A DNA stretch of 64,000 nucleotides from Rhodopseudomonas sp. P2A-2r. GTDB lineage: Bacteria > Pseudomonadota > Alphaproteobacteria > Rhizobiales > Xanthobacteraceae. The notes under the pieces are model-generated. The model was not told the DNA's origin, made no database searches, and saw only the letters and a program-made list of their open reading frames with translations. Within the stretch, counting starts at the first letter, position 1. Every line of letters starts with the position of its first letter. Position numbers and translations under genes: made by a program. Where the stretch lies: assembly GCF_026015985.1 (NCBI RefSeq), contig NZ_CP110389.1, positions 2,574,001 to 2,638,000 of the forward strand. The letters run 5' to 3'. Positions 27,402-37,125 of this stretch are shown in pieces.

Positions 27402-27504
27402 GCGATCTGCCCTCGAGATTCAGGTTTTGCGGCGGAGCGCTGGCGCGATCCGGATCGACCCGTTATACGACAACCTGTCTCTCCCTTCCTGCAGCGCGAG
27501 CATC

Positions 27505-27825
27505 ATGGCCAAGATAAACTTTGTCGATCACACCGGCGAAACCCGCACCATCGACGTCGAGAACGGCGCCACCGTGATGGAGGCGGCCATTCGCAACGCC
27601 ATTCCCGGCATCGAGGCCGAATGCGGCGGCGCTTGCGCCTGTGCGACCTGCCACGTCTATGTGGACGAAGCCTGGCAGGAGAAGGTCGGCGCGCCGACGC
27701 CGATGGAAGAGGACATGCTGGATTTCGGCTACGACGTGCGGCCGAATTCCCGGCTGTCGTGCCAGATCAAGGTCACCGACGCGCTGGACGGTCTGATCGT
27801 CCGCACCCCCGAACGCCAGGCCTGA
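27505..27825 (+). CDS. [2Fe-2S] ferredoxin, adrenodoxin type
   Basis: This is a 106-residue ferredoxin with cluster ligands C40, C46, C49 and C86 (C-x5-C-x2-C-x36-C) and an extra C44. Length and the SCQIKV C-terminal block match bacterial FdxB/adrenodoxin-type ferredoxins that feed electrons to P450s or Fe-S assembly. A ferredoxin-NADP reductase gene lies 0.8 kb downstream on the same strand and is a plausible electron donor. Confidence 0.9.
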   Translation: MAKINFVDHTGETRTIDVENGATVMEAAIRNAIPGIEAECGGACACATCHVYVDEAWQEKVGAPTPMEEDMLDFGYDVRPNSRLSCQIKVTDALDGLIVRTPERQA

Positions 27826-27851
27826 TCGGTTCGAATTTAAGCGCTGACACT

Positions 27852-28006
27852 TGTCCCGGACGCGACGCAGCCTAGCGAAGCAAAGCTTCGCGCGGCAGTG
27901 CTGCTTCGCAGATCCGGGACCGTACCGGGCTCCGAGTTTTGGGCGGTCCCGGCTCTGCGGTGCACTCCGCCGGCAAACGGCGGCGCAATGCACCGCGTCC
28001 GGGACA
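27852..28006. repeat. Dispersed palindromic repeat (TGTCCCGGACGCG ... CGCGTCCGGGACA)
   Basis: Thirteen-base perfect arms lie at 27852-27864 and 27994-28006. A second inverted pair inside (CGCAGATCCGGGACC near 27908 and GGTCCCGGCTCTGCG near 27943, one mismatch) makes a cruciform-like unit of about 155 bases. I recognise this wording as a very common intergenic repeat in Bradyrhizobium/Rhodopseudomonas genomes. It fills the gap between ferredoxin and the convergent thioesterase gene and may act as a terminator for both. Confidence 0.7.
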
Positions 28007-28020
28007 TGGGGCGTTGAGCT

Positions 28021-28473
28021 CTACGGGCTGCCGCCGCCGTGCATCATCCAGGGCTGAAAGCGTGCGACGATCTCGGCGGGGATCGGCGTCGGGTCGCGGC
28101 TGTCATGGCCGACCATCACCGTGGTCGACGTCGCCGACGCCATGCACTTGCCCTCCGAGAATACCACCTGCGAGAAGGTCGCCGAGGTGCGGCCGAGCTT
28201 GATGACACCGAGGCCGAGCTCGATGGTGCCGGGCCAGTGCAGTTCGGCGCGATAGTGGATATTGAGCTGGACCAGCACCCAGGCGAGGCCCGGTAGCATC
28301 AGCCCGTAGGCGGGGTCCTTCACCAGCATGACCCGGCTGGTCTCGAAGTAGCTTGCATAGACCGCGTTGTTGACGTGCTGGTTCGGGTCGAGGTCGGCGA
28401 AACGCACATTGTCGGTCAGCCGATAGGGGAAGTTCTCAAGCAGCGGGGGCGTCGCCCGGGCGGGTGCGTTCAC
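28021..28473 (-). CDS. Acyl-CoA thioesterase, 4HBT hot-dog family
   Basis: The 150-residue hot-dog protein has the active-site block DLDPNQHVNNAVYASYFETSR, with aspartate at the 4-hydroxybenzoyl-CoA thioesterase catalytic position. The GTG start at 28473 follows GGAGA by 8 bases on the minus strand and gives a normal N terminus. It would hydrolyse an acyl- or aryl-CoA in the cytoplasm. Substrate is not evident. It lies between ferredoxin and its probable reductase but on the opposite strand. Confidence 0.85.
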   Translation of the reverse strand: MNAPARATPPLLENFPYRLTDNVRFADLDPNQHVNNAVYASYFETSRVMLVKDPAYGLMLPGLAWVLVQLNIHYRAELHWPGTIELGLGVIKLGRTSATFSQVVFSEGKCMASATSTTVMVGHDSRDPTPIPAEIVARFQPWMMHGGGSP

Positions 28474-28575
28474 GTAGCGTCTCCAGCGTTTTGCGACTGT
28501 TACAGCCCAGTTGCCGGGCGCGGGCAAGGGCGCTGCGCCGATTTATGGCTTTCCTCGTCGGGCACGGTTGGCTAG

Positions 28576-29661
<1,086 letters not shown>

Positions 29662-29852
29662 AGCGCTGCGCGATCGGACAATCTGCTACCGTGCCGTCAT
29701 CGGCACGGTGTGGCGAAGGTGTGGCGGCGTCACACAGTGAAATCCCGTTCGGGGTCACGCTTCTTGCAAAAGCCATCAAGCAGCGGCACTCTGCAACCGA
29801 CAGAGCAGAGTTCCCGTCGCCACCATCGCGACGCCCCGGCCCGGTGATCAGC

Positions 29853-30482
29853 ATGTTCAAAGTACTATCCAGCCTTCGACTGACCGGCGCGTTCGGCGCG
29901 GCGATCGCAGCACTGACCCTGTCGGCGACGCCGATGCGGGCGCAGGAGCCTTCTGCGGTTGGACTTTGGCAGAAGGTCGAGAACAACAAGCCGGTGGTCT
30001 GGGTGCTGATGGTCGACCACGATGGGGTCGTCGAAGGCGCCATCGCCAAGACGTTTTCCAATCCCAGCGAGCCGCCGAACGAATTCTGCGTCAAATGCGT
30101 CGACGATCGCAAGGGCGCGCCGGTGCTCGGTATCTCGTTTATCCGCGGCATGAAACATGTCGGCCTGAAGTACGAGGACGGCAACATTCTCGATCCGCGC
30201 GACGGCAAGATCTACAAGGCCAAGATGAGCGTCAGCCCCGACGGCCAGACGCTGACGCTGCGCGGTTACTGGGGCATTTCGCTGCTCGGCAAGGACGAGA
30301 CCTGGTACCGGCTGCCCGACGCCATGATCGCCTCGCTCGATCCCGGCGTGCTGGCGAAGTACATGCCGGAGCAGGCCGCGGCGCTGGCCGCTCCCGCCGG
30401 GAAGCCGCCGCAGGCGGGCGCTATGAAGCCGACCGTTGGCGTCAAGAAGGCGACCAACGCGGTCCCGCCAGCGACGCGTTGA
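29853..30482 (+). CDS. Exported DUF2147 protein
   Basis: The 209-residue protein has a signal peptide ([22 protein letters not shown]) and a DUF2147 domain ([47 protein letters not shown] pattern). The tail after residue 170 is Ala/Pro/Lys-rich. The ATG at 29853 is chosen over a GTG three codons earlier. DUF2147 proteins are periplasmic and of unknown biochemical role. It stands alone on the plus strand. Confidence 0.82.
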   Translation: MFKVLSSLRLTGAFGAAIAALTLSATPMRAQEPSAVGLWQKVENNKPVVWVLMVDHDGVVEGAIAKTFSNPSEPPNEFCVKCVDDRKGAPVLGISFIRGMKHVGLKYEDGNILDPRDGKIYKAKMSVSPDGQTLTLRGYWGISLLGKDETWYRLPDAMIASLDPGVLAKYMPEQAAALAAPAGKPPQAGAMKPTVGVKKATNAVPPATR

Positions 30483-30600
30483 TCGCGCGCAGTTGCTGAT
30501 TGCCGGACGCTGGAGCGCCGCAGCGCTTTCGTGATTTCGTACCGTTCTGGCGAAGCGTTGCGACGCGAGGAGCCCAGCGCTTCACTCGGGATGAAGCGAG

Positions 30601-32547
30601 CTACCGCGATGCCGGCGTCACTGGCGCCAGCGGCTCCTGGACCACCTCGGCCTCATTGCCAAGTCGCAGCACGTCGGCCACGGCCGGCAGTGCCGCATCG
30701 GCCATGGCGGCATGGCCCTCGGCGGTCGGATGGATCGCGCCGCCATAGACCGCTGACAGCACGCCCCAGGTGGCGTCGTGGATATCCGCAGGCACGGCCG
30801 CAGCCGAGTAGCCCTGCGGATAAGTCATCGCGGCGAAGTAGCTGTCATTGGCGTCGCGGATCCAGCGGCCGCGCGGCAGATAGGCGCGAAACTCGCTGGC
30901 GCCGCGACCGCAGGTCATCGGCTGCTCGGCGGCGGCGACGATGTCGGGGTCGAAACTGTCCCCCTTGGCCGAGAAACAGGCGCGGTCGAACTCCGGATCG
31001 GACGCAGACCTCGCACAAAATCCGTGATTGGCGAAGGCGGCCTGATGGGCATCGACGAAGGTCATGCGGTCACCGGCCGGATCGCGGCACATGATGCCGC
31101 CCTGGCACAGGGCCAGCGCCTTGAGCTGCGGCAGGAACTCGCTCTGGACGAAATTCGCCACGCTGGACAGCCGCTGCGGGTTGGCATTGAACGACGGGTG
31201 GATGTCGAAGCCGGCCGGACCGCCCGGGCAGGGCGCGCCATTGGCCAGCGCCGGATTGGCATAGGCGACATAGACCACGTGGGACAGGTCGTTGCCGACC
31301 AGCGGCTTCAGCGCTTCGCGCAGCTTGCTGAATCCGGCCGGCAAGTCGCGCGCCAGCGCCGCCCGGGAGTCCTCGACCGATCCGATGATGCCGGTGCGCT
31401 TGAACAGCGTGCGCTCGGTGGAGTTCTCGACGATGACGTCGGCGACCAGGCCGGAGAAGTTGATGTCGTTGGCGCCGACCGAGAGCAGCACAAGGTCGAG
31501 CTTGCGGTTGGGCTGCCGGCGCTTGGCGGCCGTCATCGCCTCGCGCAGCTCGGTGAGCTGCGCATTGACGGTGCCCTGGCAGTTTATGGTCGTCTTGGTG
31601 GTCAGGCATTCCCGCGCGCGCTGCGACCCGAACAGGCCGTCGGCGATGGTCGCGCCGGAACAGGCGAGCGGCAGGTAGGTCACCGCGATGTGCGGATACG
31701 CCACCGCCAGCGCCAGCGCGGTGCGGGTCTGGTAGCTGTAGAGCGAACGGTGGCACGCCGAATTCAGCCAGGTCGCGCTCTGGCGTTGCCAGGCCTGCAG
31801 GGGTTCATAGGAATCGCACGAGCGCCCGCCCTTGAAGCCGGCGCGGCTGGGCCGGTAGAACATGCCGGAGGCCGTGCCGAGGTAGGATCGGAAGCAGAAG
31901 CCATCGTCGGACAGTGCGACCGGCCGGTCCGGATTGCCCTCGCCCGACGCGATGGAGTCGCCAAGGCCGGCGATCAGCACGTCGCGCACCATGATCTGCG
32001 TGACCACGCGCTGCGGGGCGTCGGGGCCGCTGGCAACCTCGACGGTGGCCTGGGTCGGGCGGCCATAGCGGGCGCGAAAATTGATCGGTTCGGCACAATC
32101 GAAGGTCGATTGCCGCGGACCGTCGCCATCGTCGAAGGTCCAGGCGCAGACCGCGCCGACCGGCACGTCGCCGGTGAGGCGCACGGTGATCGGATGCTCG
32201 GTGGGCGTCAGATAGCTTTCCTTGACGGTGTCGCGGGTGCAGGGCTCGCTGACCTTGCCGGCGAGGTCGATGCACAGCCGGCCAAGCGTGTTGCGGGCCC
32301 AGCCGCGGCCATCGCTCTGCACTTCAAGCGCCTGCTCCGCGGCGAGCACGCTGTGGTTGCGCAGGGATTCGACGTGAAGCTGGAAGTCCCGCTCCTCACG
32401 AAACAGCCGGAAGCGGTTGCGGACTTCCCATGAAATCTGCATCGGCGCGGCGCCTTGCGCCGCCGCCCAATCGGCGGGCAGGGCGCACAAGGCGGCAAGC
32501 AGCAGGGCGATGCGGATGAAGGCGGGTGCGATGCGAATTCGGGTCAT
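30601..32547 (-). CDS. Secreted SGNH/GDSL hydrolase with PKD-like domain
   Basis: The 648-residue protein has a signal peptide (ending ADWAAAQG). A beta-rich PKD-like domain follows (about 115-190; CAWTFDDGDG). An SGNH domain begins with GLGDSIASGEG (catalytic Ser near 198), block III VGANDINFSG, and near the end GAIHPTAEGHAAMA with the catalytic Asp/His region. There are many cysteines, consistent with a periplasmic or secreted location. Family members are esterases or lipases acting on lipids or polysaccharide acyl groups. The ATG at 32547 sits directly before the signal peptide. Confidence 0.82.
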   Translation of the reverse strand: MTRIRIAPAFIRIALLLAALCALPADWAAAQGAAPMQISWEVRNRFRLFREERDFQLHVESLRNHSVLAAEQALEVQSDGRGWARNTLGRLCIDLAGKVSEPCTRDTVKESYLTPTEHPITVRLTGDVPVGAVCAWTFDDGDGPRQSTFDCAEPINFRARYGRPTQATVEVASGPDAPQRVVTQIMVRDVLIAGLGDSIASGEGNPDRPVALSDDGFCFRSYLGTASGMFYRPSRAGFKGGRSCDSYEPLQAWQRQSATWLNSACHRSLYSYQTRTALALAVAYPHIAVTYLPLACSGATIADGLFGSQRARECLTTKTTINCQGTVNAQLTELREAMTAAKRRQPNRKLDLVLLSVGANDINFSGLVADVIVENSTERTLFKRTGIIGSVEDSRAALARDLPAGFSKLREALKPLVGNDLSHVVYVAYANPALANGAPCPGGPAGFDIHPSFNANPQRLSSVANFVQSEFLPQLKALALCQGGIMCRDPAGDRMTFVDAHQAAFANHGFCARSASDPEFDRACFSAKGDSFDPDIVAAAEQPMTCGRGASEFRAYLPRGRWIRDANDSYFAAMTYPQGYSAAAVPADIHDATWGVLSAVYGGAIHPTAEGHAAMADAALPAVADVLRLGNEAEVVQEPLAPVTPASR

Positions 32548-32634
32548 GGCGTCTTGAACGTCACGGATGGGGCAGAAGTAAGAGGGGCCATCACAAATCG
32601 GCCAAGCGGACTCGAACAAGGGGCTTGGCGCAGA

Positions 32635-33732
32635 TCAGCCCTGCGCCTGCCGGTTCTTGGCGGGATGCGGAATCACGGTCGCCGTCGCGGCACGGCGCTG
32701 CTCGGCATCGGCCTGCCTTAGCAGATCCTGTTGCTCCTGGGCGCGGCGCTGCTGCCACGGCCGCACCACATTGAGCCACAATTCGCGGCTTGCCATGACG
32801 GCGATGGCCACTGCGAACGGCAGCATGAAATACAGGATGCGGAACAGCACCAGCGTGGCCACCAGTTGCTCGCGGCCGAATTGCGGCAGCGCCACCAGCA
32901 TGGCCGCGTCGAACACGCCGAGACTGCCAGGCGCATGGCTGGCGAAGCCGAGCAGGGTGGCGAGAATGAACACCACCGCCAGCGAGACGAAATCGATTGC
33001 CGGATCGGCCGGCATCAGCAGATACATGGCCATGGCGCAGAAGCCGAGATCGGCCACGCCGATCAGGATCTGCAGCAGGGTGACGCGGGCCGAGGGCAGC
33101 GTCACCTTCCAGCCGTTGCGGCCGATCTCGCGGCGCTTGTCGCCCATCGACAGCCAGATCAGATAGGCGGAAATGCCGACGATGCCGCCGAGGCCGATCA
33201 GCCGGTTGACGGCATCGGGCAGCAGATCCATCGACGAGGCGGCCTGCGGGTGCCACAGCATGCCGATGCCGAGAACGAAGGTGTTGCCGAGCCAGAAGGT
33301 CAGGCCCGAAATGAAGCAGATCTTGGCGACATCGATGGCGGTAAGGCCGTAATCGGAATAGATCCGGAAACGGATCGCCCCGCCGGTGAACACGGTGGCA
33401 CCGATGTTGTGGCCGATGGTGTAGCTGGTGAAGCTCGACAGCGCGGCGATGCGATAGGGAATGTGGCTCTTGCCAATGGTTCGCAACGCGAAGAAATCGT
33501 AGAAGGTCAGCGTACAGAAAGCGCCGAGCACGCAGAGCGCCGCAAGCGCGACGTCGAGCGGCGACTTTTCGGTGATTGCCTGCAGGATCACGCCGGCGTC
33601 CACACCCTTGAGGGTGCGCACCAGATGGGTGATCGCCAGGGCGATGATCAGCACGCTCGCCGCGACACCCAGCTTTTTCCAGCCGATGTGCTGCTTGAAG
33701 CCGCGCCCAAGCGCGGTCAGCAATTGTCGCAT
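32635..33732 (-). CDS. YbhN/UPF0104-family membrane protein (lysylphosphatidylglycerol synthase TM-region type)
   Basis: The 365-residue protein has about eight membrane helices and ends in a basic, Gln/Arg-rich cytoplasmic tail. FTSYTIGHNIGATVFTGGAIRFRIY and LLGFASHAPGSLGVFDAAML are hallmarks of the family related to the flippase part of MprF. GGAGGA precedes the ATG at 33732. There is no synthase domain, so it would at most move a lipid. Function in this organism is unknown. It starts 88 bases before the end of the SGNH gene region and may share its transcript. Confidence 0.82.
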   Translation of the reverse strand: MRQLLTALGRGFKQHIGWKKLGVAASVLIIALAITHLVRTLKGVDAGVILQAITEKSPLDVALAALCVLGAFCTLTFYDFFALRTIGKSHIPYRIAALSSFTSYTIGHNIGATVFTGGAIRFRIYSDYGLTAIDVAKICFISGLTFWLGNTFVLGIGMLWHPQAASSMDLLPDAVNRLIGLGGIVGISAYLIWLSMGDKRREIGRNGWKVTLPSARVTLLQILIGVADLGFCAMAMYLLMPADPAIDFVSLAVVFILATLLGFASHAPGSLGVFDAAMLVALPQFGREQLVATLVLFRILYFMLPFAVAIAVMASRELWLNVVRPWQQRRAQEQQDLLRQADAEQRRAATATVIPHPAKNRQAQG

Positions 33733-34001
33733 GCGTCCTCCCCGAAGGGCGCGAGCAGTTTCAAAGCCGGCAGTAGCGACGGGCGGCAAGCGGCGACCAA
33801 TTTGTTCATACGCAAAGTTCACTCATACGCGAAATCCTTAAGCCAAAAACAGGGTGTTGTGCAGCCCTTGACAACGCCGCCGGTGCGCTTTGGGCCCGTG
33901 CCATCGCGCACCTGCCTGGCTCCTGACGCCACAGCAGGGCCGCGAGCCCGCCATGATTAACTGCATTTGCAACGTTCTGTCCGCGTCTCCATATAGGCCG
34001 C

Positions 34002-34035
34002 CATCGTGCATCGTGCATCGTGCATCGTGCATCGT
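34002..34035. repeat. Heptanucleotide tandem repeat (CATCGTG)x4-5
   Basis: Four exact CATCGTG units and a fifth with one change (CATCGTC) run head to tail, followed by a partial unit. Seven-base units of this kind can change copy number by slippage. It lies about 130 bases upstream of the DUF892 ATG, outside coding sequence. Confidence 0.85.
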
Positions 34036-34061
34036 CCATCGCAATTCCCGCGCGTGTTCCC

Positions 34062-34086
34062 GGAACATAGCTCCGAAATACCGGTT
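34062..34086 (+). promoter_or_regulatory. Possible EcfG (general stress sigma) promoter GGAAC-N16-GGTT
   Basis: GGAAC at 34062-34066 and GGTT at 34083-34086 approximate the alphaproteobacterial EcfG consensus GGAAC-N16/17-CGTT, with one -10 mismatch. DUF892 genes are common members of that regulon, which is the main support. Confidence 0.35.
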
Positions 34087-34164
34087 AGCGAGCTATCAGC
34101 AACCGAACAGACGATGCGTCGCACTGCGGTCGCGTTGTTCCGTTCCCGAAACCACGGTGAAGCA

Positions 34165-34671
34165 ATGGGACTGTTTACAAAAGATATCAAGACCATGGAT
34201 GACCTGTTCGTGCATCAGCTGCAGGATATCTACTACGCGGAGAAACAGCTGCTGAAGGCGCTGCCGAAGATGGCGGATAAAGCCACCGATCCGCAGCTGA
34301 AGCAGGGATTCATGACCCATCTCGACGAGACCCAGGTTCACGTCCAGCGGCTCGAGCAGGTGTTCAAGATGCACGGCGCCGAGGTCAAGTCGGTCAATTG
34401 CCCGGCGATCGACGGCATCATCAAGGAAGCCGACGAGACCGCAGGCGAAGTCGACGACAAGGCGGTACTTGATGCCGCGTTGATCAATGCGGCGCAGGCT
34501 GCTGAACACTACGAGATCGTACGCTACGGCAGTCTGATCGCCTGGGCCAAGCAGCTCGGCCGCAACGATTGTGCAGCGGTGCTGCAGAAGACTCTCGACG
34601 AGGAAAAGGCTACCGACAAGAAGCTCACCACGCTGGCGGAGAGCAAGATCAATCTGCGCGCCGCCAGCTGA
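34165..34671 (+). CDS. Ferritin-like DUF892 (YciE/YciF) protein
   Basis: The 168-residue protein starts MGLFTKDIKTMDDLFVHQLQDIYYAEKQLLKALPKM, the standard DUF892 opening, and has the E...ExxH-type ferritin-like helix pairs (AAEHYEIVRYGSLIAWA). GGTGAAG precedes the ATG at 34165. Members are di-iron four-helix bundle proteins induced under stress; their activity is not established. It is monocistronic, with a clear terminator at 34698. Confidence 0.88.
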   Translation: MGLFTKDIKTMDDLFVHQLQDIYYAEKQLLKALPKMADKATDPQLKQGFMTHLDETQVHVQRLEQVFKMHGAEVKSVNCPAIDGIIKEADETAGEVDDKAVLDAALINAAQAAEHYEIVRYGSLIAWAKQLGRNDCAAVLQKTLDEEKATDKKLTTLAESKINLRAAS

Positions 34672-34697
34672 TCGATCGACGTCGTTGAGACAAAAAG

Positions 34698-34724
34698 TCG
34701 CGCGGGGCAGCCCGCGCGATTTTT
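34698..34724. terminator. Bidirectional intrinsic terminator
   Basis: TCGCGCGGG-GCAG-CCCGCGCGA forms a 9-pair stem followed by TTTTT on the plus strand and preceded by AAAAAG (a T-run for the minus strand). It serves the DUF892 gene and the convergent small membrane protein gene. Confidence 0.85.
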
Positions 34725-34751
34725 AATGGAGCGCCGTTCCGCGGACCGGGA

Positions 34752-35186
34752 TTATGCCTTCCGCAACGCAAAATGGGCGCCGCAGAATGCCATCATGCCG
34801 CCGAGGCACAGGGCGGCAAGGCCGGCGAGAACCCCGGCGATGGTCGGCACCGGACTTGGCGCCGAAGCCGCCTGGCCGGCGCCCGCCAGCACCAGCACGC
34901 CGACCGCGATCAGAAACTGGCGCATGCGTTGCGGGATCCGGCCCGATACCGCGCTTTGCATCAGCGTTGCCGTCAGATAGCCGCCAACAAATGCCACCGT
35001 TGCGATGAGCCACCACGCCACCGCGGCGCCGACCGGCATGAAGTCGTGGGCGTCGGTGCGCCACAACCCGCCGAGATCGAGACCGAAACGCTGGCCCAGC
35101 ATATGCACGGCAAGCGCCAGCAGGATACCGGACAGCATGGCGCCGGCCAGAATCAGGCGCCGCGGAAAATAGGTGGTCTCGGCCAT
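34752..35186 (-). CDS. Small integral membrane protein, unknown function
   Basis: The 144-residue protein has about four hydrophobic helices (LILAGAMLSGILLALAV, AVAWWLIATVAFVGGYL, FLIAVGVLVLAGAG, AGLAALCLGGMMAFCGAHFAL). I do not recognise a named family. The ATG at 35186 is chosen; another at 35198 would add four residues. It is divergent from the next membrane protein gene, 133 bases away. Confidence 0.6.
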   Translation of the reverse strand: MAETTYFPRRLILAGAMLSGILLALAVHMLGQRFGLDLGGLWRTDAHDFMPVGAAVAWWLIATVAFVGGYLTATLMQSAVSGRIPQRMRQFLIAVGVLVLAGAGQAASAPSPVPTIAGVLAGLAALCLGGMMAFCGAHFALRKA

Positions 35187-35319
35187 GGTGGTGCCCATCG
35201 AAGCAGGGATCGCGTGCCGGGGGCCTTGCGCCCGCGTCCATCCCCGTGGCTTGTAAGGGATGGACGGGCGCCTGCGCAAGCGACGCCGCCGTTCGGTTGG
35301 CGCTGGTGGGTTCCTGCAG

Positions 35320-35934
35320 ATGTTCGAAGGCAAGTTGAAATCGCAGGCGCAGCCGGCTGTCGATGCCGAGCCGTCCGGCGACCGATATGCGTATCGGGCG
35401 TCGCTCGTCGGCAGTGCCTATCAGTTCGAATTGACAGAGGACGGGCTGTCGTTTCGCGCCGGCCGCAAGTCGGGCGTCTGGCCCTACGCCAGCATCGCGC
35501 TGGTCCGGCTGTCTTTCCGGCCGGTGTCGATGCAATCGCGGCGGTTTCGCGCGGACATTGAAAATAGCCAGGGCGAGCGCATCGTGGTGCTGTCCACCAC
35601 CTGGCAGACCGTCGCGCTGATGGCGCCGCAGGACAGGGACTACCGTGCATTCATTGTGCGGCTGCACGAGCGTCTTGCCCTGGCGGGCGGACAGGTGAGG
35701 CTCAACGGCGGTCTCAGGCCGGCCGTCTATGCCGGCAGCGTCGCGATCCTGGCGCTGGTGTTCATCGCCATGGCCGGGCTGCTGGCGCGCGCACTGGCTA
35801 CCGGTGAATTCTACGGCGCGCTGTTCATCGTCGGTTTCGCCGCGATCTTCGGCTGGCAGATCGGCGGCTTCATCCGCCGCAACAAGCCGCGCAACTACAC
35901 ATTTGACGATGTGCCGAAAGAATTGCTGCCGTAG
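35320..35934 (+). CDS. Membrane protein with PH-like N-terminal region, unknown function
   Basis: The 204-residue protein has an N-terminal soluble beta-rich part (YQFELTEDGLSFRAGRKSGVWPYASIALVRLSF), which resembles bacterial PH-like membrane-associated domains. Two membrane helices near the C terminus (AGSVAILALVFIAMAGLLARAL and FYGALFIVGFAAIFGW) and a short cytoplasmic tail follow. The ATG at 35320 gives the conserved-looking start. No function can be assigned. Confidence 0.6.
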   Translation: MFEGKLKSQAQPAVDAEPSGDRYAYRASLVGSAYQFELTEDGLSFRAGRKSGVWPYASIALVRLSFRPVSMQSRRFRADIENSQGERIVVLSTTWQTVALMAPQDRDYRAFIVRLHERLALAGGQVRLNGGLRPAVYAGSVAILALVFIAMAGLLARALATGEFYGALFIVGFAAIFGWQIGGFIRRNKPRNYTFDDVPKELLP

Positions 35935-35987
35935 TTGCTGCGTCGGCAAAATGAAATCGCGGCCTGCGTCATATCACGGGTGTCTCG

Positions 35988-36413
35988 CTACTTCCTGACC
36001 ACCAGCACCGAGCACTTGGCATAGCGCACCACATGGCCGGCATTGGAGCCGAGAAAGTAGGTGCGCATGGCCGGGCGGTGCGAGGTCATCACGATCAGCT
36101 CGGCCTTGATCGCCGCCGCCTCTTCGAGGATCTCGTGATAGATGCCGCCCTGGCGCACCACCGTGGAAATCCGGTCCGGTGCAATGCCGGATTCGATCGC
36201 GACGATGGCCAACGCCTGTTCTGACGCGACGCGCTGCTGGGAATCGAAATCCGCCGGGACATATTCCGCCAGCATCACCGGCGTCATCGGCAGCACGTTG
36301 ATGAGCCGCACCGTGCCGCCATAGCTCTGCGTCAACGACGCTGCGGTGGCGATGGCCGATTTGGCGAGCTCGGCTTCGCCGAGATCGATCGGGACGAGAA
36401 TGATCTTGAACAT
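35988..36413 (-). CDS. Universal stress protein (UspA family)
   Basis: This 141-residue single Usp domain starts MFKIILVPIDLGE. Near the C terminus the ATP-binding G-2x-G-9x-G pattern is altered (TSHRPAMRTYFLGSNAGHVVRYAKCSVLVV): FLGSNA keeps the second part. Usp proteins respond to starvation and stress and often bind ATP. The gene is followed closely upstream (minus direction) by the SixA gene, possibly as a two-gene unit. Confidence 0.9.
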   Translation of the reverse strand: MFKIILVPIDLGEAELAKSAIATAASLTQSYGGTVRLINVLPMTPVMLAEYVPADFDSQQRVASEQALAIVAIESGIAPDRISTVVRQGGIYHEILEEAAAIKAELIVMTSHRPAMRTYFLGSNAGHVVRYAKCSVLVVRK

Positions 36414-36467
36414 CTGCGCCTCCCCGTGAGGAGACTAGCACGCCTACCGCGCCGGTGCAGGATTGGT

Positions 36468-36998
36468 TTAATCGCCCTTGAGCAGCTTCGGGCTGACGAA
36501 ACGGACCAGCTTGCCGCCGCGGAATGCGACGTCGCCCCAGTCGGCGATGTCGAAGTCGATCACCACGAGGCCCGATGTCGGCAGGTTGTCGGCGATCGCC
36601 TTCTGGCCGGCGGCGTCGCCGCCGCCGATCAGGCTGAGCGCGAGCTCGTGCAGGCCGGGATTGTGGCCGATGATCATCAGCGTGGCGGGATCCTCGACGG
36701 CGGCGGCGCGGGCCACCGCCAGCAGGTCGGTGGGACCGGCATTGTAGATCTCGTCGAGATGGGCCGCCAGCGCCGGCCGGGCGGCGTCGATGCCGATGGC
36801 CAGCTGGCTCCAGGTCTGCTGCGCCCGCACCGCGGTGGAAACGCACACCAGATCCGGCAGCGGCGGATGTTTTGAAAGCCAGGCACCGAGGGTGAGGGCG
36901 TCGACCTGGCCGCGCTCGTCGAGCCGGCGGTCGAAGTCCTTGCCGCTCGGGGCATCTCGCTCCGTCTTGGCGTGGCGCAGCAGCAACAAACGACGCAT
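36468..36998 (-). CDS. SixA-like phosphohistidine phosphatase (histidine phosphatase family)
   Basis: The 176-residue protein starts MRRLLLLRHAKTE, the RHG-type catalytic motif of the histidine phosphatase superfamily in its SixA form (RHAKT), and has a second active-site histidine in IIGHNPG. SixA removes phosphate from histidine phosphotransfer proteins or PTS components. The ATG at 36998 is directly before the motif; the longer upstream frame has no family similarity. It might act on Hpt proteins such as the one at 27024, but this is speculative. Confidence 0.85.
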   Translation of the reverse strand: MRRLLLLRHAKTERDAPSGKDFDRRLDERGQVDALTLGAWLSKHPPLPDLVCVSTAVRAQQTWSQLAIGIDAARPALAAHLDEIYNAGPTDLLAVARAAAVEDPATLMIIGHNPGLHELALSLIGGGDAAGQKAIADNLPTSGLVVIDFDIADWGDVAFRGGKLVRFVSPKLLKGD

Positions 36999-37125
36999 GG
37001 CGCGATCTCGATTCTCGGCGAAAACTCGGTGCGGGGAAGGGCGAACGCAATCAGGCCTGCGGAATACTGGACAAGCGCGCGCAGGACAAGGTGACAAGGC
37101 GCCGACGGGTGCTTAAGAAAATGCC

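Larger units (their letters stand above)
33733..34164. other. Intergenic stretch with short tandem repeat
   Basis: The stretch separates the YbhN-like gene (minus) from the DUF892 gene (plus). It contains a 7-base tandem repeat (34002-34035) and a possible general-stress promoter (34062-34086). No further gene is seen. Confidence 0.5.

Noticed and set aside
32731..33960. 409-residue plus-strand open frame opposite the YbhN-like gene
   Set aside because: Its His/Asp/Gln-rich composition is typical of antisense to a membrane protein; the minus strand has clear helices and a strong ribosome binding site.
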